Of a stretch of DNA of 64,000 bases, positions 27,501 through 39,500 are shown one piece after another. The position numbers and the translations under genes were made by a program. Within the stretch, counting starts at the first letter, position 1. The number at the start of each line of letters is the position of its first letter. The stretch comes from Apostichopus japonicus (Eukaryota; Echinodermata; Holothuroidea; Aspidochirotida; Stichopodidae): NCBI RefSeq assembly GCF_037975245.1, contig NC_092565.1:15219499-15283498 (forward strand). Direction: 5' to 3'. The notes under the pieces are model-generated. The model did not search any database. It saw nothing but the letters and a program-made list of their open reading frames with translations, and was not told where the DNA came from.

Positions 27501-30500
27501 ACTGGTTGTATACAGTAGTCCCTGGCATGGTTACACATATGTTTCTACCATGGCAGATATGAGGGACTTATGTTAAAGATTGTATTACATGAAGATGCAA
27601 TCCTGTTTTCTTTGAAATAAACTTTATTTCTCACTTAAAGCTAGTATTCCAAACTTGGTAAAGTTCTGCTTGCATTTATATGTTTGTTTACTTTTTTGAC
27701 TGCTTTAATACAGTTCAGCCACATCCTTTAGCTGATAAGCTCACCAAGCTGGAAGTGGTTCATACATCATTTGTTAGGTGGATCTTTAAATTATCTCTCT
27801 AATCTTTCTCAGCATGTGACATGAAGCAGTAGGCTAAACTCCTTAAGCTGATAAACTCACCAAGTTGGAGGTAGTTTATACATCACTTCTTAGGTGGATT
27901 TTAAATTATCTCACTAGTCATTCTCAGTATGTTTCATGAAGCAGTAGGCTAAACTCCTTAAGCTGATAAACTCACCAAGTTGGAGGTAGTTCATACATCA
28001 CTTCTTAGGTGGACTTTAAATCATCTCACTAGTCATTCTCAGTATGTTACCTGAAGCAGTAGGCTAAACTCCAATGTTAGTTAAATTTGTTCAAGCACTG
28101 GTGTTCCTCAGGTAATCATTTTACCTCCCTGTGTTTTTACAGTGTATACTTCTGATACTTGCTCCACACATTCCAGTTGTCAACTTGTGAATTGGCTTAG
28201 TGTCTGAATATGATCATAGGTTCTCCCTTGAACATATTAGTAGATTTGTCAAATATTGTACAGAAACCTTTCTGGAGTTCGATGTAACAAACACTGAAGA
28301 GATATTTATATACTTTAGGACAAACGCAAACAAATCCTGTTCAAATTGAGTTGCAGAGAGAGTGGCGTCATATAAATATTTCGGGGCTGTGCTTGATGAG
28401 AAACTGGGCTAGAATGAGATTGTTGGTTATGTTGCACAGAGGTTGAAACCAAAATTTTATTGTTTCCATTAACTAAAATGCTTTTAATATCAATTCTGAC
28501 ATACTTGCCAATTTTATAATTCTACTAGTCGCTGTGTTGGTTTTATTTGTCTCACATACTGGGTGGGAAATGCTTTGCAAGATCAGAAGAAGGGAGTCTC
28601 AAAGTCTGAAGACGGGCAGGAAGGATCGTCCGGGAGAGCCTGCTGTCGGTGGATTTGATCTACAAACTTTGAGTGCATGTCAAGTTACAGTCCTTGTGGG
28701 GTGACTCAGGTCATCCTCTACACCAGGGGTGGGCAACCTTTTTGAATGAATGGGCACCTAACCAACGACCTGCTGTTGATTTCAAACCTTTGATTCCCAG
28801 GACTTTCAAGCAAGAGGTGTGTGTACTTAATCTGTATTCACAAAAACTTAATGTCAATACAGTACAGTTGATAATTAATGGGGATAATAGGCCTACCTGA
28901 CAGCATCATTAGTGCCGATAAATTCTAAGCAGCTAGCTCGTTTTTTGTGATGATGTAAAATAGATTGATTTTTTTTTCTTTTTCTTGAGACATCTCAAGA
29001 GCCGCAAAAAAATCACTGGCGGGCCGCATGTGGCCCACAGGCCGTAGGTTGCCCACCCCTGCTTTACACGGTACAGCCCACTGGATGCATTATTTCACAC
29101 AGTGTTAGAGTGACATCCTCACCAACTGTGCACAAGAACCAACACTATTCTTACTTCGGTGCCGCTATCAGTTTTAATAATATGGATTTTGCTTGGTAAC
29201 CCTTGTTTGGCCTGTTCTGTGTTTGTATTGTTTGTTATATATTTTTTAATTAATTTTTTTTTTTTGTCTTTGACCATTTGCTCTGTCTGATCCTTTTCAA
29301 ATGTATATTTTACTCTGTGAACTTGTCAGCGAACATGCAATTTCCTGCTTGGGGGGTTTGATAAAGTATGACTTACTTACTTGCCACTGTGTTTTACTGC
29401 AATTAAAGTGTATTAATAGTTGGTTGAGAATTTAAGTTACATACTTTTGGTAGTAAAACTTTGAGTGGGTAAGATATAGTACATTAAGGATATGAAGGTG
29501 AGTTTATGTATTAATTTTTAAACTGCTACTTTAAGCCAACAACAGTATTAATAAAGAAATGCAGGTCTAGTTCAACATCAAAATTATTTTGGAGGATAGC
29601 AGCCTCTACAGGTTGTCAGCTGACAACCTAGTCTGGGATATTTCACAGTAATAGTGAGACATATACTGTATCATTTTGTTCCTATCATAGAGTTATGAGC
29701 TGATCCACTTCTCATTTGACCATACAACCATGCCCTCCCTTATGACTCACCACACTTGGCCAACATATGGAATCAGGAGGGGGTGGGGGTTTACTTACTT
29801 GATCAAATGAATATCCCTATTGCATGCATGCAGTATGATTGCTACTGATAAGAACCATGTGGCCAGCACATGTTAGTCTTGTAGTTAGGATCACTTACCT
29901 GTTCGATAATGAAACCATATCGTAAGGCATCTGTGTTGAAGTTGAGCATCAAGGACATATCCCCTCCACCTTGAAGAGCATGATAATGATGACTCAGTAC
30001 TTTTAACACCCAGCTCTGAGGTACCACATTCATCCTGAGCATGTCATCCAAATGACGAGTGTCTGTGATACCACTCATTCTCAACGCCATGAAAAGACCA
30101 ACAAAGCACTGTCCATCGTCACCCTCGATGAACGCACTGGACCTCGACAAGCTGAAATAGTCAAAACATCAAAGAGCAACTAAAACATTTAAAGGGTGTG
30201 AAGACTCGCGCAAAAAGAAACGTCTAATGCCGATAATCTGACCTAGTTTCGAATGAGGTATAACAGAAGTGTTAGACACAACCATTGATCCCAGAAAATA
30301 CACACATAGCTTGCTACCGTCGGTAATTAGACACTAGTGTACAGTCAGTACATACAGCTGGGGTCAATACCCACAGCACAGTGAACAAACCGCGATACAG
30401 CGATGGACATCTTAGGTCCAGCTAAAGCTAACAAGGTATCACGTTTCATTACTGTCTGCATTTTGTAGCGACAAGAGAAAAACTCACTTGCAAGCAACGA

Positions 30501-33500
30501 AAAGTTAACTTTTTCACAAGGCGGCACGCGGTTTGGGGCGAGTCTTCAAGGCCTTTAATGAAATTCCAATTCCCAATTTAAGCAGAAACAGCATTCATCT
30601 TGAAGTTGTTATCTGTTAAGACTATCAGACCACTGGCATGGCGCCACATGTTCAAGTAAAAAGATGAATATATGCTCTATCCATTGTACTAACATTATTG
30701 GTAATTCCAATCAAACAAATTAAAATAACACTGTGTCATCAACAGAGGCATGTTAATTCCTAGAAGATGGTGATGGTGTGCAGTTGGGAAGGGAGGTATT
30801 TTGTGGTTACATCTTGCCACTTATTCTTCTTGCCATAAGGAATGGAAGTTCAGATGTATGATTTGGAGGGTAATATATCAACTAATATACCTGTTAAAGA
30901 ATGTTACAATGGTGCTGTGTGAGGGCATCAGCTGGACGGATGGGTTCATCTTGAGAAAGACCCAGTAGCAGAGGGTCCTGTAGAGGGTGTACTCATTGAA
31001 GGTAAAAAACCTGTTAATGCAAAACAGAGAAGGTATTTTATGGGAGAGATAAAAGAAGGTAGGTGTGATGAACCTAACATTCATCATTCTGAAAGGGAGT
31101 TAGGATTAGGATGGTGGAAAACTTAGATGTGTAGCAATACAAGCTAAAACTAGCCTAGATATACACAAACACATTTAAACGTTATTGACATAGAAATTCT
31201 ACCAAAAATAAGCTTTCCTCCCATTATAGTTATTGAACTGTATTTTCCCTTGTGCCTTGTCATTAGCAATGGTTCCAATAACATCACTTTATTAATTCTT
31301 CCACAGAGGAAGAACCGTTGACCTAGTTTAATGGGTTTGTGGACCAGAAGCAAAAGTTATTTATAATGTCTGACATCAACAACTTCCTTTTATGGATAGT
31401 TCATGCATTCATTTGTACCGTAGCTGGAATTGGTTTAATAGGTCAATGTTATAAGGAAGAAACCTGTTACCTGCTGGATGTGATGATTCTTTGGAGCAGT
31501 CCTTGGGGTAAATCCCTCAAATATATTTGTATGGAAAGCTGCAGGATCAAGCAAGAGAACTTAAGGTAAATAATACATTTCAAACAGAGCTAAACATCCC
31601 TATGTTCTGTCATTAAATTAACCCAAGTTTCAGATGTAACTGTAGCCAATCACTATAGTCACCTTGAATTAAGAGTCGACCAATTTTAAAATAGGACAGG
31701 TTAAGGTGGGGGTCAAAGGCCACTTGAGGTCCATGGAAGAGGGAAATCCATGGACCTCAATCGACCTTTGACCCCCACCTTAACCTGTCCCCCACCTTAA
31801 CCTGTCCTATTTAAAATTTTGTCTCATCATCCTCTACCCATCTAATGCCTTTAATGATCGGACTTATGGTCTAGGAGGAGTGTGTGACACTCTCACACAC
31901 ACACATATGCACACACATCCTCACATTTCTGCTGTGGGGTGAAGTACAATATATCTCATCTCCCGATACATTACATGTAGGAAGATGAGATAATAAACTT
32001 GAAGTAAATCTTTCATGATGACTGGTGAACCTTTATTGTGTTACTGTCGTCATACTTTTAGTTGTTGATGCAGTTTTGCTCGCAAAGGAAATATGCACAG
32101 TAGGCTACCTAGAATAAGGTCAAAACTTACATGTGAAACCAAATGCACTTCTAACCATCTCTCACAGCTGCTCACCAATTCACCAACTTTATACTGAAAT
32201 CAAAATGAGATATTTGGCTGTTATATTAAAATAGTCTCATTAAATATCTAAATGAATATACTATTATTTCAGAAAGAGGTGGTTTGAGGAGAACAGAGAG
32301 AGAGAGAATGGGATATGGAAGAAGATAGGAGAGCTGGTACGGGGAGAACAGAGAGAGGGGATATGGGGAGGGTGGGGTGATAGAGGTCCTATGGGGTGGG
32401 CAGGGAGGGGTAAGTTCTTTGACGAGCCATGCAGGTGTTACCAAGGTCTGTTTTTAGCATGTCATTGTTTACATTCAGCTTTCCCATGTCCTGTTAACAT
32501 CACTTACCACTAAAACACTAATATGGCACAAAGTCAAATGCAGTAAAATTGATATTCATAGTAGATTATCAATATACCTTAGTCAAATTGAGTCAAATTA
32601 CTATTTATACATTGTCAACATACTTAGTCATATTAATATTTATTATCAATATACATAGTCAAATGAGTCAAATTTAAGATTTATACATTGTCAACATACT
32701 TAATTCAAATTAATATTCATTATCAATATAGCTTAGTCAAATTGAGTCAAATTTAAGATTTATACATTGTCAACAAACTTGAGTCAAATTAATACTGATA
32801 GTACATTATCAAAGTACCTTAATCAAATTAATATTTATACATTCTAAAAAATTCAACATACTTGATTCAAATTGATAATCAAGTTACAAAAATACTTGAA
32901 TCAAAAGAGATACTTACCACTAATGCTGCATGATGATATCTACATACAGTGCTGGCTTGAATACTCTGACTCATAGCACTATGACATCTGAAAATAGATG
33001 ATTACAAACTTTTTAAAAATAATTCATTCTCATATGAATAGAGATACTTAAAAGTTGACCGAGATCAGGTAACAAGTTTGGAAAAGTGCTGTCTGTCTGT
33101 CTGTCTGTTTGTGTAGTGGATATCTCACATTTACTGAACAACCCAGTTCAAACTGCATACCTATGTGAAGATGTTATTATAAATTGATGTTTTTGTGGGT
33201 CTTCATAACAGTACACAGATGTCTTTTAACGTTTGAACAAACACTGATGCTGGTGAATATATAAATACCCTTGGAGTATATGCCAAGTACAGTGCACAAT
33301 ATCTTGCAAGATATTCTACATCTATTGATTCAATTACCTTTTTTGTAAATTAGTGAATCCAAGTACATAAGCTGATGCAAGCACACCAACCATGTCACAA
33401 GTGGACGGATCTAACTCTTCATGGTAGAGGTTTCCAAGCGCTACTGCAAATGCTGAAAGAATCAGAAAAATAAGGCAATATTTCCTATGTTAAATTACAT

Positions 33501-36500
33501 GGTACCTGTACACTTAATCTGACTCTGTATAAACATCACACTTACAATACTTTCCTTCGATTTAATAACCATCAATACAAGATCCTCACCGAGAGGAATA
33601 CATCAATACGAGATGTAACTCACCTTCCTTAGTAACCAGTGGGTCTCTGACTTTTAGTTTGATTTTGGTCATATTAGCTCTCCTTGCCTCAACCAAGTGT
33701 GACGGATGGTCGATACCCTTTGTCTCTTCCCTTGGAGTTTGGAGGTCCTCTTTGTTCTCTGTGATGCTGAGAGTACGACTGAGCTTTCTATATTCGTTGC
33801 TGTAGTAATCACTCTTACTGATGAATCTGTCCACGGTGGCGGTGAGAGGATCTCGATAATAACACTGATGGTGAGGTTTAATCTCTGCTTTGCTGAGTAT
33901 TTCGGAGAGTACAGTCGATTTCTGAATGAAAGGTCTATGGAGCTCCCAACTCGTGCCAAGGCAATGTAGAAGAACATCTGTAAAAAGCAATCAATATTTG
34001 TTTAGTTAATTTTCTGCAAATCTTCCACAATTAGCATTTCTATAACTACAATACTCCATATCATCAAAACCAACTTTCATGTAGGAAAACTTATGGTAAA
34101 AGACATACCGTTCCATCATCTATTAGGCAAACAAGATTTTTTATTTCAAATAGCTTCTGTATAAACTTTGCATTTGATTGAGCAGGTGTTACATTGTTTT
34201 TGAAATGGACCATTTTATACCACAAACAATCTTGCGTAATTCAATGATATTCAACTTGTAAAAAGTAGTGTTGTGTCGATATCCCCAATATCGGTTTTGG
34301 CCGATATCCGATAATCCAATCCCAATATCGGCCCGATATTGATACCCATATTTTAAACAATTGGTATGAAGGCCAAATCGCACTTTTGGTCAGGCATTAA
34401 TACATAACGTATCAAAATTATGATCAGCTAACCTAAGCTATTATCGTTTGCACAACTAACAAACAATAACCATTTGTGTAACTTTCATTTGCGGAATCCC
34501 GTTAGCAAATTAGTAAAAACTAAATATGTACATATTCCAACACACTACCCCTTACCTGAAAGATTATATTCCCCCATCAAGTTGATATGCATAAAATTGT
34601 GTGCTAGCATTTTTCGCGGCCGGGAAAAACATGAGCCTAATCTTCCTGTTACTTCTGTGTATGATTTGTTACTCTTTTTGGCCAACTACTGTACCTTCAA
34701 CACTTAGACAGAAATTTGTACAGCTTATTGCTACCCTGAAGTCTTTGATGCTATGAGGTGATGCATCCTGGTAATCCACTAAACTAGACCAAGCTGGCTG
34801 TGAGCTGGGTTAAGTGTGTTAACCTGCATTATCAGCAAGGATCAACAGCCATTTGTTAAGCTTATTGCTACCCTGAAGTCTTTGATGCTATGAGGTGATG
34901 CATCCTGGTAATCCACTAAACTAGACCAAGCTGGCTGTGAGCTGGGTTAAGTGTGTTAACCTGCATTATCAGCAAGGATCAACAGCCATTTGTTAAGCTT
35001 ATTGCTACCCTGAAGTCTTTGATGCTATGAGGTGATGCATCCTGGTAATCCACTAAACTAGACCAAGCTGGCTGTGAGCTGGGTCAAGTGTGTTAACCTG
35101 CATTATCAGCAAGGATCAACAGACAATGGTACAGCTTATTGCTACCCTGAAGTCTTTGATGCTATGAGGTGATGCATCCTGGTAATCCACTAGACTACAC
35201 CAAGCTAGCTGTGAGCTGGGTTAGGTGTGTGAACCTGCATTATCAGCAAGGATCAACAGCCATTTGTTAAGCTTATTGCTATCCTGAAGTCTTTGATGCT
35301 ATGAGGTGATGCATCCTGGTAATCCACTAAACTAGACCAAGCTGGCTGTGAGCTGGGTTAAGTGTGTTAACCTGCATTATCAGCAAGGATCAACAGCCAT
35401 TTGTTAAGCTTATTGCTACCCTGAAGTCTTTGATGCTATGAGGTGATGCATCCTGGTAATCCACTAAACTAGACCAAGCTGGCTGTGAGCTGGGTTAAGT
35501 GTGTATACCTGCATTATCAGCAAGGATCAACAGACAATGGTACAGCTTATTGCTACCCTGAAGTCTTTGATGCTATGAGGTGATGCATCCTGGTAATCCA
35601 CTAGACTACACCAAGCTGGCTGTGAGCTGGGTTAAGTGTGTATACCTGCATTATCAGCAAGGATCAACAGACAATGGTACAGCTTATTGCTACCCTGAAG
35701 TCTTTGATGCTATGAGGTGATGCATCCTGGTAATCCACTAGACTACACCAAGCTAGCTGTGAGCTGGGTTAGGTGTGTGAACCTGCATTATCAGCAAGGA
35801 TCAACAGACAATGGTACAGCTTATTGCTACCCTGAAGTCTTTGATGCTATGAGGTGATGCATCCTGGTAATCCACTAGACTACACCAAGCTAGCTGTGAG
35901 CTGGGTTAGGTGTGTGAACCTGCATTATCAGCAAGGATCAACAGCCATTTGTTAAGCTTATTGCCACCCTGAAGTCTTTGATGCTATGAGGTATTCAACT
36001 AACCTGGACCAAGCTGGCTGTGAGCTGGGGCTGAGTGGTAATGGAATATATCTAATGGTGTTGGTGGTCGGGCAGTGGAAGGTTCAAACTTTGGTATAGG
36101 GGTGTGTCTCTCTGTCTTGGCAGGCGCTGTGACTGGAAGACGAGGTGCTGACTGTCTCAGGGCTGAAGATGAAACATTCTGGGTCGATTGTGGTCTTTTC
36201 ATTGATGGCAGATGGAATGACTCTCTATCCTCATGATTCAGAGAGGTGGCAGGGTTTTCAGCTAAAGGGAAATAAAGAATTTTACATGATATTTATTAAT
36301 GAACATGAAAACTTTACCACCTATATATGTGAAGGAATATCCCTGAAGCTGCATAATTTTTGTTGTTATTGAGAGATGTGTAAATACATGTTCAAACAGG
36401 CACACTAATATTTAGCATTTATTTCTATGAGTTACACAGCCACAATGGCATCATTTTTAATTGTCAAGAATTGTAATATCTTTTCACAGAACTAGGTGTA

Positions 36501-39500
36501 AACTATAATTACTCAATTGAAGTGTACTTCAGGCCCAGGAAATAACATGTTGACATACCTACAAGGACTCCAGATTATGATAAATGTCATTAGATCTGAC
36601 ATTTAGAAATGTTTTAGGAAATTAGATAAGCAGCAAACAAACCATTTCCTCTAATTGCCCGTTATCAAAACATATGTTATTTTATTCACTTCTGGGTCAT
36701 ACTTCCCTGAAAATCATATCTGATGAAAGTGCACTGGATCAAAGTTTCTGTTTCTATTTCAAAGAGGTTAACCTCTGCGGTTTCCTTTTAATGAGTGCAG
36801 AAAGCAACTAGTACAAAGACATTACTATGAGAATTAGAGAATATCCAGAAATATTTCATGGATGTGTTGCTGGAAATGGCTGACTCACTGCACCAAATCA
36901 AGTCTGAACTACACCATTGGCAAGTAATATTGAACTAAATCACTGGCAAGTTCAATTTGTTTTTACTGGTGAACATCAACTCACCAAAGTTTTGTCCATT
37001 AGTTATACATGCAGATCCTTATTATCAGTAAATAAGACTGTACATAAGAGAAAAGTTGGATATATCTAATTCAAGCTCTATACTTACCTTAACGTTCACT
37101 ATAGTCAGATAACTCTTTTCTTAATAGGTGACAATGTATGCCCACTTAACTTTCACCTCTGACATAATATCATAATTTAATTTTAATTGGAATGGTTCCT
37201 TTTTCAAATATACTATTTCTTTTATACATTTTCCTTGTTTTTTAATCCTTAATAATGAATAATGAATTGTTCTCAATGCAGAATCAATATGTAAAATGTT
37301 AAAAATGTGTGAGATTGTTTCTATTTCCAGCATTCCACTCCACAAGTGTTGCTTGAGGAGTACTGTCAAATCTTTGGACAATCTCTGGGTACAAACATCT
37401 ATTTACCTGTCATGATATTGACAATGTTCTGGTTGTAGGGCTCATTTAAGGACTTGACTGCCTGTGCTGTACCGAGTAAATCCCCTCCTAGAGATTCAGG
37501 CAATCTCCAGCGATTGGTTCCACCCACCTGATTACGAATACGATACCTGGGAGAGGTAGGATGCTGTAAGGAGAGATATTATCAAATAAATCACTGATCA
37601 GAGATCTGATACTGCTTAATAATGGTAAATTGAGTTGATAACATAAATAATTTGAACTTGTGAAATGTTACCAATTAACTTGAATGAAGAGTTCATTTCA
37701 ACGCATATGTGGTTCGTTTGGATTATCAATCAAACAAAAACAAAAATTTATGTACAGTATGAGCTATGGTTTGATGGAGGCACATACGAATATTCACAAC
37801 TTTTTAGTTTCTTCAATGGAATGAATACAAATTTATTTTTGTGCTTAAAAATTGGCCTAATTGGCCACAGAGGGCATGACAATGAGCACATTCACATACC
37901 TTTATATTATTGGTAATGCTAATATGCTTAAGACACTTAAGCCGTATTTTGTACATCTGTTGTTCCCGAACTAAACTTTAATTGGGGAGGGGGTGGATGG
38001 GGGGGGGGAGGAGAATTGAATACATACCCTGGGTGGTTGTCTCCCATCCACTACAACACCCATTAGGGCTGTATATGGAGCAGCTTGCAATGCCCTGAAA
38101 ACCAAGAAAGAAAAGGCACTGAAGGTTTAGTAAAAGAGACAAAAAACAATCTATTGAAGTATAAGACATAACACCCATATCAGACCACTAGATTATAGAT
38201 CTTGTGCAAGTATTTTGTTTTTTAGAACAGTTGTTGGAGGCATTCTGTATTTAACACACAATAACAGATTCTTTCATTCAATTTCTTTAAAGATATAAAT
38301 CTGTTTTCACAACATCTACATTTCCCAAATTAATTAGCATGTAAAGTTTGTCAAACTAACATAATTCCCCGTTCTAATGCACACAAAGAAATATCAAAAC
38401 TATCCCCTTCATGATCATACTTAAATTGTCAATCAGGTACAACTAACCAGAGAGCCAATCAGCTTTGAGATTCCTTGCCATACAGTCTGCTCAAAATGCC
38501 AAATTTGTCCAAGAATTATGTGACAATAAGAAAGGATCAGAGATTCCCAACTCTCCCTCGTGAGCATTAACCAATTAATTCACTTTTGAGGATTTAACAG
38601 TATAGAATTTGTATTCTAAAATGTTTCAATATCCAGAAAGAGCAGGCTTCTTCCTATGTGAAACATAGACACATATAGTAGATGTATGAGCCAATGGAGA
38701 TATTCTATTACCAATTTTTAGCTAACAAATCCATTCTGCCATCAACCATCCCTTTAATATTTGTTATAAATGAATGAGAAATTACATGACTTTATTTATT
38801 CACTGTAAAATAATTTCACAACCTACTGACAAAACCAGTCATATAGTATAAATCACATAGAATATGGCCAAGTTTTGAGACCATTTGAGACAACCTGTTG
38901 ACCCCTTGCACCAATCATGACCATCATGTACAGTATATTCTTCCATGCACATGTCACTAGACAGCCATCTCATTGACAATCATGTGTCTAATATTGGCTT
39001 CGTGGACTCAAGAGATTAATAACAAGTAAGCCTTGTATGAATAAACCTCTCTATGAGTATGAGGGTACTTCACACAATTAAGGTCACTGAAATGAAAGGA
39101 AATATATCTGAAAGGCTTGAATAAATAGAAAGCACTGCTTTTGTTCAAAAGGAAAACGTATTTCATTCATTCATTTCTACTCATTCAAAAGATATGGTTA
39201 TCATGGTTTCTATTTAGTTAATTTATGTTTTGGGGAAAACAGAACTTAAAGAGCTCATGTGTTAAAACTGTCCTTTTGTAAAAGTATCAGTATCCATGTT
39301 TATGGTCATGCATGTTGCAACAGGTGTATATATATATATCATGCATCTTTGCGTCAGTGCATTCGCACATGTGGTCCAATTTCCTTCAATGGTGAGCACT
39401 TCCTTCATTGCCATTAGTAAGAGAAGATGCACTAACTGCTGTTGTTGAATATTTTATGAATTTGCTCTCTCCTTACTGCCTACAAGTATGGGGATCTGTC

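Larger units (their letters stand above)
20613..27720. other. Bulk of intron 11 of the BTB gene (intron spans 20172-29898)
   Basis: No additional exon fits between exon 11 (ending phase 0) and exon 12, and none is needed to keep the frame. The stretch holds the minisatellite at 23445-23755, small duplications near 23960-24125 and 24650/24845, and the retroelement-like tail near 23035-23110. The rest looks like unique AT-rich intron. Confidence 0.5.

Noticed and set aside
33669-33977. Alternative frame (MFFYIALARVG...) over BTB exon 5
   Set aside because: It does not fit the phases of exons 4 and 6. The other frame gives the BTB motif DVLLHCLG and WELHRPFIQKS and joins both neighbours.
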